A stretch of DNA of 6,463 nt. It comes from an uncultured Bacteroidota bacterium (lineage in GTDB: Bacteria > Bacteroidota > Bacteroidia > Chitinophagales > Chitinophagaceae). The position numbers and the translations under genes are program-made. Positions 1-5,345 of this stretch are shown here, piece after piece (position 1 is the stretch's first letter; each line of letters opens with the position of its first letter). The stretch lies in contig CAIWHI010000600.1 of NCBI GenBank assembly GCA_903912435.1, forward strand, positions 1 to 6,463, read 5' to 3'. Under the pieces are notes generated by a model. The model saw only the letters and a list, made by a program, of their open reading frames with translations, was not told where the DNA came from and did not search any database.

Positions 1-271
1 ACAGTGTATTTAATTGCACCAAATCCTTAATTGGGCTTAGGTCACTGATTTGATTGCCAATTAATGAAAGGTTCTGCAATCCGGTTAGGGCCTTAAGTTC
101 ATCAGCTATCCTGCCAAGGTCTGAAATAGCACAATTCCAAAATGACAATCCGCTTACCTCGCCCTTGGCATTTATTGTATAGCTTCTACTAATGGCATCA
201 AATTCCTCTCGTTTATCCAGCTTTCTTTCCAGCTTTTCCTCAATCCTCTCTATTATTTCCCGATCAGTCAT
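1..271 (-). CDS. Leucine-rich-repeat protein, N-terminal part (cut by the window edge)
   Basis: The frame opens with an ATG at 271 and stays open for 90 codons to the left edge, so the C-terminus is missing. The first ~35 residues are charged and helical (MTDREIIERIEEKLERK...), followed by residues ~38-90 with leucine-rich-repeat spacing. One repeat of about 22 residues is clear: LQNLSLIGNQISDLSPIKDL at 65-84, the SDS22/internalin-like pattern LxxLxLxxNxIxDLxPL. Such repeats normally form a curved protein-binding surface. In Bacteroidota, LRR stretches with this kind of charged lead-in occur both as stand-alone proteins and in front of Roc-COR GTPase modules. Which one this is cannot be seen here. 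No signal peptide or membrane segment is visible, so a cytoplasmic location is inferred. No Shine-Dalgarno sequence or good promoter match was found upstream. Confidence 0.8.
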   Translation of the reverse strand, partial: MTDREIIERIEEKLERKLDKREEFDAISRSYTINAKGEVSGLSFWNCAISDLGRIADELKALTGLQNLSLIGNQISDLSPIKDLVQLNTL

Positions 272-340
272 GATTTATATATTATGGTGGTGATAAGGTG
301 TAAATATAGTTAATTATGGGAAATGTGATATTGTAAGTTA

Positions 341-376
341 GAATCAGGATTTACAGGATTTTAAGATTTACAGGAT
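341..376. repeat. Short direct repeat GATTTACAGGAT x2
   Basis: GATTTACAGGAT occurs at 348-359 and again at 365-376, a 17-bp period. The full unit GAATCAGGATTTACAGGATT (341-360) recurs in inverted form at 512-531 with two mismatches. Sequences of this ATTTACAGGATT type are, from general knowledge, common dispersed intergenic repeats in Bacteroidota. Confidence 0.75.
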
Positions 377-425
377 GTTTTCGTTTCTATTCGAGCTTTA
401 GTACTTGTGGGGGTTTACAGTTTTT

Positions 426-531
426 GGATCAGAATAAACGGAATTAAAGAATTTTCAGAATTGGGGCGGGGTTGCAAATTCATTACATTTTACAAATTCT
501 CCTGGTTCTTTAATTCTGTAAATTCTGATTC
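426..531. repeat. Long imperfect inverted repeat
   Basis: The left arm starts at 426 and the right arm ends at 531. Positions 426-451 match the reverse complement of 506-531 at 22 of 26 bases, including an unbroken GAATTAAAGAA. A weaker match continues inward: CAGAATT at 456-462 against AATTCTC at 495-501. The loop is roughly 30-45 nt. A transcript could fold into a long stem. The arms belong to the same sequence family as the direct repeat at 341-376. Confidence 0.65.
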
Positions 532-542
532 TAACATTTCCG

Positions 543-562
543 GATGTCCCTGTCGGAACATC
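543..562. repeat. REP-like hairpin, copy 1
   Basis: GATGTCCC (543-550), loop TGTC (551-554), GGAACATC (555-562) form an 8-bp stem with one mismatch. The geometry and the core CCTRTCGGAACA-type sequence match the second hairpin at 937-960, suggesting one dispersed palindromic repeat family. Confidence 0.6.
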
Positions 563-595
563 ACGGAACAACATCGCTATCACAGCTAACAGCCA

Positions 596-745
596 AAAAT
601 TACTGTCAGAAACGTTAAGATTCGACACCTTCTCCTTGGGAGTGTCTAATTTGTTGCACAAAATTCTTTGAAAATGACATGGCCAACCCCTACATATCTC
701 AAAATTACTGTCATAAACGGCAGGATACGGCACCCTCTCCCTTGG
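596..745. repeat. Pair of ~45-bp direct repeats, 105 bp apart
   Basis: Copy A is 596-640 and copy B is 701-745. Both begin AAAATTACTGTCA and end in a CTCC-TTGG block. Over the first 40 bases 33 match, and a 1-base indel follows in the C-run. Copy B ends in a perfect hairpin, CCCTCTCC (733-740) with loop CTT and GGAGAGGG (744-751). The sequence between the copies shows no gene. Confidence 0.7.
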
Positions 746-843
746 AGAGGGCTGGGGTGAGGCCTCCGATTGGCTATCTAAATTTTGCAGCAAGTACCCA
801 AAAAACAATACTTGTCAATGGCAGAGGGCCGGGGTGAGGCCTC
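746..843. repeat. Direct repeat AGAGGGCYGGGGTGAGGCCTC x2
   Basis: The 21-bp unit is at 746-766 and 823-843 with one difference (T/C at the eighth base). The first copy continues directly from the hairpin at 733-751, so it is the downstream half of the same larger repeat. The second copy lacks the hairpin arm in front and looks truncated. GC-rich units of this kind are familiar dispersed repeats in Bacteroidota genomes. Confidence 0.75.
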
Positions 844-906
844 TGGTTCGGACTTTCAATTTTTAATTGGCTTGGGGCAAGGGTTCAGGCTTTTGTACTT
901 CGAATT

Positions 907-973
907 CCTGTCGCAGACAGGCTGATTTGGTAGACACGGGTGATCCTATCGGAACACCCGCGCCAGGTGCGGG
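907..973. repeat. Compound hairpin repeat, including REP-like copy 2
   Basis: Three stems lie in a row. CCTGTC (907-912), loop GCA, GACAGG (916-921) is perfect. CGGGTGATCC (937-946), loop TATC, GGAACACCCG (951-960) has one mismatch. CCCGC (957-961), loop of seven, GCGGG (969-973) overlaps the previous stem, so the last two are mutually exclusive. The middle stem resembles the hairpin at 543-562. It sits just beyond the atpG terminator and is better read as a dispersed repeat than as a regulator. Confidence 0.6.
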
Positions 974-994
974 GATGGGTAGTTTATAAAATAC

Positions 995-1020
995 AAAAGC
1001 CACCGGTATCGGTGGCTTTT
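995..1020 (-). terminator. Rho-independent terminator of atpG
   Basis: A perfect 11-bp stem, AAAAGCCACCG (995-1005) with loop GTAT and CGGTGGCTTTT (1010-1020), starts 21 bases past the atpG stop codon. On the minus strand the stem runs into CTTTTGTATTTT, giving the T-rich tail expected of an intrinsic terminator. It marks atpG as the last gene of its transcript. Confidence 0.88.
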
Positions 1021-1041
1021 GGGAAATGGGATAAAATAATA

Positions 1042-1923
1042 TTAACCCTGGAGGGCTGCTGCACCACTAACGATTTCGGTAAGCTCGGTGGTGATGGCGG
1101 CCTGGCGGGCACGGTTGTATGAGATTTTAAGGGATTTCAGCAGGTCGTTGGCATTTTCACTGGCCTTGTCCATTGCGGTCATCCTTGCACCATGTTCCGA
1201 TGCGTTGGCATCGAGTATGGCTTTGTAAACCTGGGTATTCAATATCTTAGGCATCAATTCTTTAAGCAATACATCTTTAGATGGCTCAAATATGAAGTCG
1301 GTTGATTTTGCACCCGGTTTTGGTTCGGTTTTTGGTATTGGCAGGTAAGGCTCGGCTATAAATATCTGTGTTGCCGCGTTTTTAAACTGGCTATATACCA
1401 ACTCTACACGGTCGTATTTTTTCTCCAAAAATGCTTCCTGGGCATATACTGCTGCACGGCGCACATTGTCGAAACTAAGGTCGGAGAAGATAGTCCAATA
1501 ATTATCTATGAGCTTGTAGTTATTGCGCTGGAAATATTCATAACCTTTTTTACCGAGTGGTAAGATGGTTACGTTACCCTTTGCTTCCTGGCTGGCATAT
1601 TTGCTGCGGATAACCTCACGGGTCATTTTGATTACATAGGCATTGTAACCACCACAAAGGCCACGGTCGCTGGTGATAGGTATCATCAGGATGCGCTCTG
1701 CAGGGCGTTCTTCAGCTAAGGCCATTCCGCCATCAGATGATGAACCACTTACTATATTGCTCAGCATCTCCTGCAACTTCTGCGCATAGGGGCGCATCTG
1801 GATAATGCTATCCTGGGCACGGCGCAGTTTTGCAGCACTCACCATTTTCATCGCCTTGGTGATTTGCTGGGTAGATGTTACTGATTTTATCCTGTTCCGA
1901 ACCTCTTTGAGTTGTCCTGACAT
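1042..1923 (-). CDS. atpG: ATP synthase F1, gamma subunit
   Basis: This gene encodes the central rotor shaft of the F1Fo ATP synthase. The shaft turns inside the alpha3beta3 ring and couples proton flow through Fo to ATP synthesis. At 293 residues it is the usual family length. The N-terminal helix (1-58) has the family sequence around RIKSVTSTQQITKAMKMVSA. Next comes the conserved SDRGLCGGYN loop (85-94). The C-terminal helix contains SEHGARMTAMDKASENA (242-258) and NRARQAAITTELTEIVSGAA (270-289), which pack into the catalytic ring. The N- and C-terminal helices together form the coiled-coil shaft. The ATG at 1923 gives the canonical N-terminus; no Shine-Dalgarno is present, and the sequence before it is A/T-rich. 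It is followed by a strong terminator. Notably, lepB rather than atpA lies upstream, and on the opposite strand, so atpG is separated from the rest of the atp genes. Confidence 0.98.
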   Translation of the reverse strand: MSGQLKEVRNRIKSVTSTQQITKAMKMVSAAKLRRAQDSIIQMRPYAQKLQEMLSNIVSGSSSDGGMALAEERPAERILMIPITSDRGLCGGYNAYVIKMTREVIRSKYASQEAKGNVTILPLGKKGYEYFQRNNYKLIDNYWTIFSDLSFDNVRRAAVYAQEAFLEKKYDRVELVYSQFKNAATQIFIAEPYLPIPKTEPKPGAKSTDFIFEPSKDVLLKELMPKILNTQVYKAILDANASEHGARMTAMDKASENANDLLKSLKISYNRARQAAITTELTEIVSGAAALQG

Positions 1924-1955
1924 ATTATTATTTAATAAAAATGGTAATTTCGGTG

Positions 1956-1963
1956 CAAAATTA
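1956..1963 (-). promoter_or_regulatory. Possible atpG promoter, -7 element
   Basis: On the minus strand this reads TAATTTTG, an exact match to the Bacteroidota -7 consensus TAnnTTTG, and would give a leader of about 25-30 nt before the atpG start. No good TTTG at the usual -33 spacing was found; TCTG at 1987-1990 is the nearest candidate, with a rather long spacer of 23 nt. A promoter is needed here because the upstream gene is divergent. Confidence 0.35.
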
Positions 1964-2078
1964 GGAATTTATTGGTCAATAAAAAACAGAGTGAGCATCA
2001 AATTTTAAGGATTTCATTGTTCATTTGTTAAATATTGGGCCTCCTTATGGCATATTCCGTTATTAATTATGGATTTGT

Positions 2079-2086
2079 TACTTTTG
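2079..2086 (+). promoter_or_regulatory. Possible lepB promoter, -7 element
   Basis: TACTTTTG matches TAnnTTTG and lies 19 bp before the lepB ATG, so the leader would be only about 12-15 nt. The -33 region shows no clear TTTG, so the call rests on the -7 element alone. Confidence 0.35.
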
Positions 2087-2105
2087 GCTCTACTCAAATC
2101 CTCTG

Positions 2106-3296
2106 ATGTCTGTAAATTCTACCAACTCTGATAAAGACCTGTCAACCAATACTGAAACCCCTGCACCCAAAAAATCGGTAATCCGTGAGTGGCTTGATGC
2201 CGCGCTTTTTGCCATTGTGGCTGCTACACTTATCCGAATTTTCTTTTTCGAGGCTTTTACAATTCCTTCGGGAAGTATGGAGGGTACTATGCTGGTAAAT
2301 GATTATCTGTTTGTAAGTAAGATGGCCTATGGTGCCAGGATACCCATGACCCCGCTGGCTATCCCATTGGTTCACAATACCTTGCCATTGGTAGGGGGTA
2401 AGTCGTATTCGGAAGCAGTGCACTGGAATTATCACCGCCTACCGGGTTTCGGGCATGTGGAGCGCAATGATGTGGTGGTATTTAATTTCCCTGCCGGGGA
2501 TACGGTGATCACCGAAATGGCTGATGACGATTATTACAGGGTGTGCCGCAGTAGTAGCAGGGCAGAGGTGTGGGCCAATTATAACATCATCACACGGCCT
2601 GTGGACAAGGAGGAAAATTATATAAAACGCTGTGTGGCCATGCCGGGCGATGTGCTGGAAATAAAAGATGCAAGGGTATATATAAATGGGGTGCCTGGCA
2701 AACTTTACCCTCATTCGAAGTTGAACTATAGGGTGAGGACAACAGGCATGAACGACGCACCCCAGGTAGACGGGCAACTGGAGCAGATAGACCAGAATAT
2801 TTATAACCTGGAAAATTGCCAGGTGGATATGGTGAAAAAAGCTCCTAATGTAGCCTCGGTGGAGGTGATGAAATATCCGGCACATTATGCGCCTATCTAT
2901 CCTGGTGATTGGGTGTTTCCGCATGATACGGTGAATTTTAAGTGGAACAGGGATAATTTTGGGCCAATGACGGTGCCTAAGGAAGGGGTGACGGTGACCT
3001 TGAATCCCCAGAATATTGCGCTATACCGTAGAATTATTCGTAATTATGAGGGGAATACCCTGGAGGAAAGGGATGGTAAATTTATCATTAATGCCAAGGA
3101 GGCTAATACCTATACTTTCAAAATGGATTATTACTGGATGATGGGGGATAACCGGCATAATTCGCTGGATTCGCGCTATTGGGGTTTTGTACCACAAGAC
3201 CATATTGTGGGCAAGGCGTGGTTTGTATGGCTGAGTTATGGTAAGGATGGGATTAGGTGGAAGCGATTATTGAGGGGGATTCATTCGTTGGAGTAG
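2106..3296 (+). CDS. lepB: Signal peptidase I
   Basis: This membrane-bound serine protease removes signal peptides from exported proteins on the outer face of the inner membrane. Residues ~29-50 form one hydrophobic anchor (LDAALFAIVAATLIRIFFF). Family boxes follow in order: IPSGSM (53-58) with the nucleophile Ser57; ERNDVVVFNFP (119-129); NYIKRCVAMPGD (171-182) with the general base Lys174, then LEIKDARVYING (184-195); and MMGDNRHNSLDSRYWG (345-360) followed by VGKAWFVW (368-375). All catalytic residues are present, so the enzyme should be active. At 396 residues it is longer than many bacterial homologues. Most of the extra length is the ~145-residue stretch between the Lys box and the GDNR box, an insertion typical of Bacteroidota enzymes. 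The ATG at 2106 leaves a 28-residue polar cytoplasmic head, and no earlier in-frame start was chosen. It is divergent from atpG, and no clear terminator follows. Confidence 0.97.
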   Translation: MSVNSTNSDKDLSTNTETPAPKKSVIREWLDAALFAIVAATLIRIFFFEAFTIPSGSMEGTMLVNDYLFVSKMAYGARIPMTPLAIPLVHNTLPLVGGKSYSEAVHWNYHRLPGFGHVERNDVVVFNFPAGDTVITEMADDDYYRVCRSSSRAEVWANYNIITRPVDKEENYIKRCVAMPGDVLEIKDARVYINGVPGKLYPHSKLNYRVRTTGMNDAPQVDGQLEQIDQNIYNLENCQVDMVKKAPNVASVEVMKYPAHYAPIYPGDWVFPHDTVNFKWNRDNFGPMTVPKEGVTVTLNPQNIALYRRIIRNYEGNTLEERDGKFIINAKEANTYTFKMDYYWMMGDNRHNSLDSRYWGFVPQDHIVGKAWFVWLSYGKDGIRWKRLLRGIHSLE

Positions 3297-3363
3297 TTTT
3301 TGTGGAAATATAAATTTGTATATGGTGGGTGGTGTGCCTAAATTTGTTATATAATTGGGGGTG

Positions 3364-3485
3364 ATTTGGCTAAAGCCATATACGAGATTACTTTAATCCC
3401 CTGCCTAAAGGCCGGGGCTACTAAAAAAATAGGCTTTGTGAATGTGGCTACGGGAAATTTAGCCTATGCCTTTTGGCAAGGCCTA
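3364..3485. repeat. Cluster of three hairpins in the lepB-S4 spacer
   Basis: Hairpin 1 is ATTTGGC (3364-3370), loop TAAA, GCCATAT (3375-3381), with one mismatch. Hairpin 2 is CCCCTGCC (3398-3405), loop TAAA, GGCCGGGG (3410-3417), with one mismatch. Hairpin 3 is TAGCCTATGCC (3460-3470), loop TTTT, GGCAAGGCCTA (3475-3485), with two single-base bulges. The first two share the loop TAAA flanked by GGC/GCC, a pattern familiar from dispersed Bacteroidota intergenic repeats. None has a T-tract typical of an intrinsic terminator. The rest of the 3297-3563 spacer shows nothing else convincing. Confidence 0.6.
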
Positions 3486-3563
3486 AGAAATATGATAGTC
3501 TATGCTTGATGGCTATGGCTTTGAAAAAAAATCTAAAAATATTTTACCTAATACCAGTAAAAA

Positions 3564-3950
3564 ATGGAAAGGCTAAGACTGGATAAATATTTGTGGGCAA
3601 TTCGCATTTTTAAGACCCGAACCCTGGCTACTACGGCTATTGATGAGGGTAAGGTGAAATTTAATGCGCTGAATGTAAAACCATCGCGCCCTGTATCCAT
3701 TGGCGACCAATATACTATTAGGACTCCCGACCGTAAATGGACGATTGAGGTAACGGGCCTGATTGAGAAACGGGTAGGGTATGAGGAGGCGATTAAGAAT
3801 TATATTGACCATACCACAGAGGAGGATAAGCAACTGAACCACCATGTGGGCACCAGTTTCTATACCGGTAAAAGATTAAGCAAGACTGGGCATCCCACCA
3901 AGAAGCAGAGGCGGGAGATTGATGAGTTTTTTGGGGAGGGGATGGAGTAG
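3564..3950 (+). CDS. hslR: S4-domain RNA-binding protein, Hsp15 (HslR) type
   Basis: The protein has 128 residues. The S4 RNA-binding domain covers about residues 3-50, beginning RLDKYLWAIRIFKTRTLATT, with the conserved LDKxLW lead, the Arg/Lys-rich first helix and the following DEGKVKFNA...KPSRPVSIGD, where GD marks the end of the fold. The C-terminal part is basic and ends with GHPTKKQRREIDEFF (109-123), a tail typical of Hsp15-like proteins. In E. coli, Hsp15 binds free 50S subunits that carry a nascent chain on tRNA and helps recycle stalled subunits. A similar ribosome-rescue role is inferred here, not shown. The ATG at 3564 follows an A-rich run (AGTAAAAA) and gives an N-terminus that matches the family. 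The gene is 267 bp from lepB and therefore probably not in its operon. It is convergent with the gene at 4009-5016, with no visible terminator in the 58-bp gap. The symbol is by family resemblance. Confidence 0.88.
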   Translation: MERLRLDKYLWAIRIFKTRTLATTAIDEGKVKFNALNVKPSRPVSIGDQYTIRTPDRKWTIEVTGLIEKRVGYEEAIKNYIDHTTEEDKQLNHHVGTSFYTGKRLSKTGHPTKKQRREIDEFFGEGME

Positions 3951-4008
3951 GTGTAGTGATCGTTCTGAGGTTGTTTTAGAGATTAGGTGGGATTTACGAA
4001 GTGAAAAA

Positions 4009-5016
4009 TTAGTTATCTTTCTCCTTATTAAGAATATTAACAGCTAGAGCCCATGCATGTTCAAACCATTTATAGGTCAATTTGGCTTTAATCTCATTTA
4101 TTTTAATGGAATAGTTTTTCATTTCTGTATTTTCGTTAATCAAAACTGTGGTTCCAATTATTCCAAGGGTAAAAGATAAATTCGAGGCAGGTGTTTTTTT
4201 AGTTTTATATATAACAATGTCGCTTAGCAAAGGGAAAAGAGTCCCAGATTTCCTTAGCTCGGCAAATTTTTCTAAATCAAAAATTGATCTAATTTGAATT
4301 CTGTCTTTTAAATCTGGATTGTCTTCAAGAAGGTTTTTAAGATTTTCAAAGTGGTGATTCTCCATTGAAGTTAGTATGTAATTAAAATATTTGTTGTTTT
4401 TCTTTATTTCTTCTATGTTTTCTGGTAGATATTTTGAAGGCCAGAATAAAGAATCTGTGATGCAAAATGTATGGACTTCGTAATGTGATTTGCCAAATTC
4501 TAAATCAAGTAATTCCTCATCTTTGATTAGGTAATCAGGAGTTATATCAGCATTCCTTTTTACAGTTTTTTGTAAAGTCTGTTTGGTGTTATTTATTTTA
4601 GAGATCTTACCTTCGGCTGAATTCATTGATATGATTTTTTTAATATTGTCTATGAAATCTTGTGGTAAACTAGAGTGGTTATTAATATATTTATCCCAAT
4701 CTTGATGATGATAGATGAATTCTAAAAATATTTTAGTTATGGCAGTGCCTTTTTTTATTTCAGTAAATTCTCCATTTTGTATGAAATTTGAGAAATAGGT
4801 ATTTAGCTTAGAGTTGGTGGTTTTTGTATTATGGTTGGAGTGATTTGCCTGGTTTTCAATCAAAATTGTTTTAATAAGATCCTCAATCAAATCTTCTCTA
4901 TGTTGTAAATTAATGTAGAAATCCAAATCATTGCTTAACTGTCTTTTTGAGATGTTTTGATATTTATAAAAGACTTCTAATAAAAGTCTATATTCCAGAT
5001 CTAAAGCGTCTTTCAT
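4009..5016 (-). CDS. Uncharacterised protein, possible degenerate PLD-like C-terminal domain
   Basis: A 335-residue soluble protein that I do not recognise as a named family. Residues 1-55 are predicted helical (EYRLLLEVFYKYQNISKRQ... then EDLIEDLIKTILIEN) and could be a small death-fold or effector-associated-type helical domain. Residues 56-72 are a polar Asn/Thr/His-rich linker. A second helical block covers 73-132 (FLEFIYHHQDWDKYI). From ~170 an alpha/beta layout appears: strand EVHTFCITDSLFW (180-191), a helix with ENIEEIKKN, strand YFNYILTS, helix, strand RIQIRSI (239-245), then LLSDIVIYK (263-271) and a final YKWFEHAWALAVNIL. This order resembles non-catalytic phospholipase-D-like sensor domains found at the C-terminus of some bacterial regulators, but no HxK(x)4D motif is present. 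This is a tentative fold guess. The coding sequence is far more A/T-rich than atpG and lepB, suggesting transfer. It is divergent from the 254-aa gene across a motif-rich region. Confidence 0.8.
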   Translation of the reverse strand: MKDALDLEYRLLLEVFYKYQNISKRQLSNDLDFYINLQHREDLIEDLIKTILIENQANHSNHNTKTTNSKLNTYFSNFIQNGEFTEIKKGTAITKIFLEFIYHHQDWDKYINNHSSLPQDFIDNIKKIISMNSAEGKISKINNTKQTLQKTVKRNADITPDYLIKDEELLDLEFGKSHYEVHTFCITDSLFWPSKYLPENIEEIKKNNKYFNYILTSMENHHFENLKNLLEDNPDLKDRIQIRSIFDLEKFAELRKSGTLFPLLSDIVIYKTKKTPASNLSFTLGIIGTTVLINENTEMKNYSIKINEIKAKLTYKWFEHAWALAVNILNKEKDN

Positions 5017-5022
5017 TTTTTA

Positions 5023-5041
5023 GTAATAATTTTATAACAAT
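5023..5041. promoter_or_regulatory. Operator-like motif, copy 1
   Basis: GTAATAATTTTATAACAAT matches the sequence at 5144-5162 at 17 of 19 positions. It lies 7-25 bases upstream of the start codon of the minus-strand 335-aa gene, inside its presumed leader, a position where a bound regulator would block expression. Confidence 0.4.
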
Positions 5042-5089
5042 TTAATAAAATAGAGGTAAAGATAAAATTATTCTTTGGATTTTAATGGA

Positions 5090-5097
5090 CAAATGTA
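5090..5097 (-). promoter_or_regulatory. Possible promoter of the 335-aa gene, -7 element
   Basis: On the minus strand this reads TACATTTG, an exact TAnnTTTG match, giving a leader of about 65-70 nt. The -33 region has only a partial match (GCTG at 5119-5122, minus strand). The operator-like copy 1 falls in the leader and copy 2 lies about 47 bp upstream. Confidence 0.4.
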
Positions 5098-5143
5098 AAT
5101 CATGTCATTTTATAATATCAGCGTAGGCAAATTGAATTTAGAG

Positions 5144-5177
5144 GTAATAATTTGATAACATTCTATGTTACCAAATT
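5144..5177. promoter_or_regulatory. Operator-like palindrome (motif copy 2 plus inverted copy)
   Basis: AATTTGATAACAT (5149-5161), spacer TCT, ATGTTACCAAATT (5165-5177) form an inverted repeat with 13-bp arms and a single mismatch. This is the symmetry expected of a site for a dimeric DNA-binding protein. The left arm is part of the 19-bp motif shared with 5023-5041. It lies roughly midway between the two divergent start codons. It has no T-tract and is not at the end of a gene, so a terminator is unlikely. Confidence 0.5.
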
Positions 5178-5206
5178 GTATTCCTTAGTTTACTGGAAGG
5201 TTGGGA

Positions 5207-5218
5207 AATTGATAACAT
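5207..5218. promoter_or_regulatory. Operator-like motif, copy 3
   Basis: AATTGATAACAT repeats the core TTGATAACAT of the left arm of the palindrome, 57 bp further on in the same orientation. It lies about 46 bp upstream of the possible -7 element of the plus-strand gene. Confidence 0.4.
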
Positions 5219-5263
5219 ACTATTATTTTAATATTCGGTATATTTTTTAGGCTTATTATTGGC

Positions 5264-5271
5264 TAAATTTG
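5264..5271 (+). promoter_or_regulatory. Possible promoter of the 254-aa gene, -7 element
   Basis: TAAATTTG is an exact match to TAnnTTTG, 74 bp upstream of the ATG at 5346. The -33 region is a T-run without a clear TTTG, so the call rests mainly on the -7 element and its position. Confidence 0.4.
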
Positions 5272-5345
5272 GTATAGTATCGTGAGTTAATAATAAATCA
5301 ATAGTAGTCGAGTAGAAATTAGTTAATCATCTAAAACTGAAAACT

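Larger units (their letters stand above)
272..1041. other. Long non-coding spacer rich in repeats
   Basis: This 770-bp stretch lies between the starts of the LRR gene and the end of atpG. No convincing gene was found. The open frames on both strands are built from repeat units and translate into low-quality peptides (for example ASPQPSPRERV, a typical translation of the GAGGGCTGGGGTGAGG-type repeat). The individual repeats and hairpins are listed separately. The right end holds the atpG terminator. Confidence 0.75.

Noticed and set aside
407..589. 60-aa open frame on the plus strand
   Set aside because: It runs through the long inverted repeat at 426-531 and has no recognisable protein character.
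455..808. 117-aa open frame on the minus strand
   Set aside because: It is made of the direct and inverted repeats of the spacer, and its translation (ASPQPSPRERV and similar) is typical of translated intergenic repeats. No start context or domain was seen.
341..843. Repeat field considered as a CRISPR array
   Set aside because: The repeats differ in sequence, length and spacing, occur in both orientations, and no cas gene is visible.
940..1122. 60-aa plus-strand frame over the atpG 3' end
   Set aside because: It spans the terminator hairpin and antisense atpG; no support.
2142..3203. Three minus-strand open frames inside lepB
   Set aside because: They are antisense shadows of a gene with all its family motifs and show His/Ile-rich peptides typical of antisense frames.
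3501..3508. TATGCTTG as a promoter of the S4 gene
   Set aside because: One mismatch to TAnnTTTG and no -33 element; too weak to list as a feature.
3573..3845. 90-aa minus-strand frame inside the S4 gene
   Set aside because: It is a shadow of the S4-domain coding sequence.
5149..5177. Palindrome considered as a transcription terminator
   Set aside because: It lies between two divergent genes, far from any stop codon, and has no T-tract.
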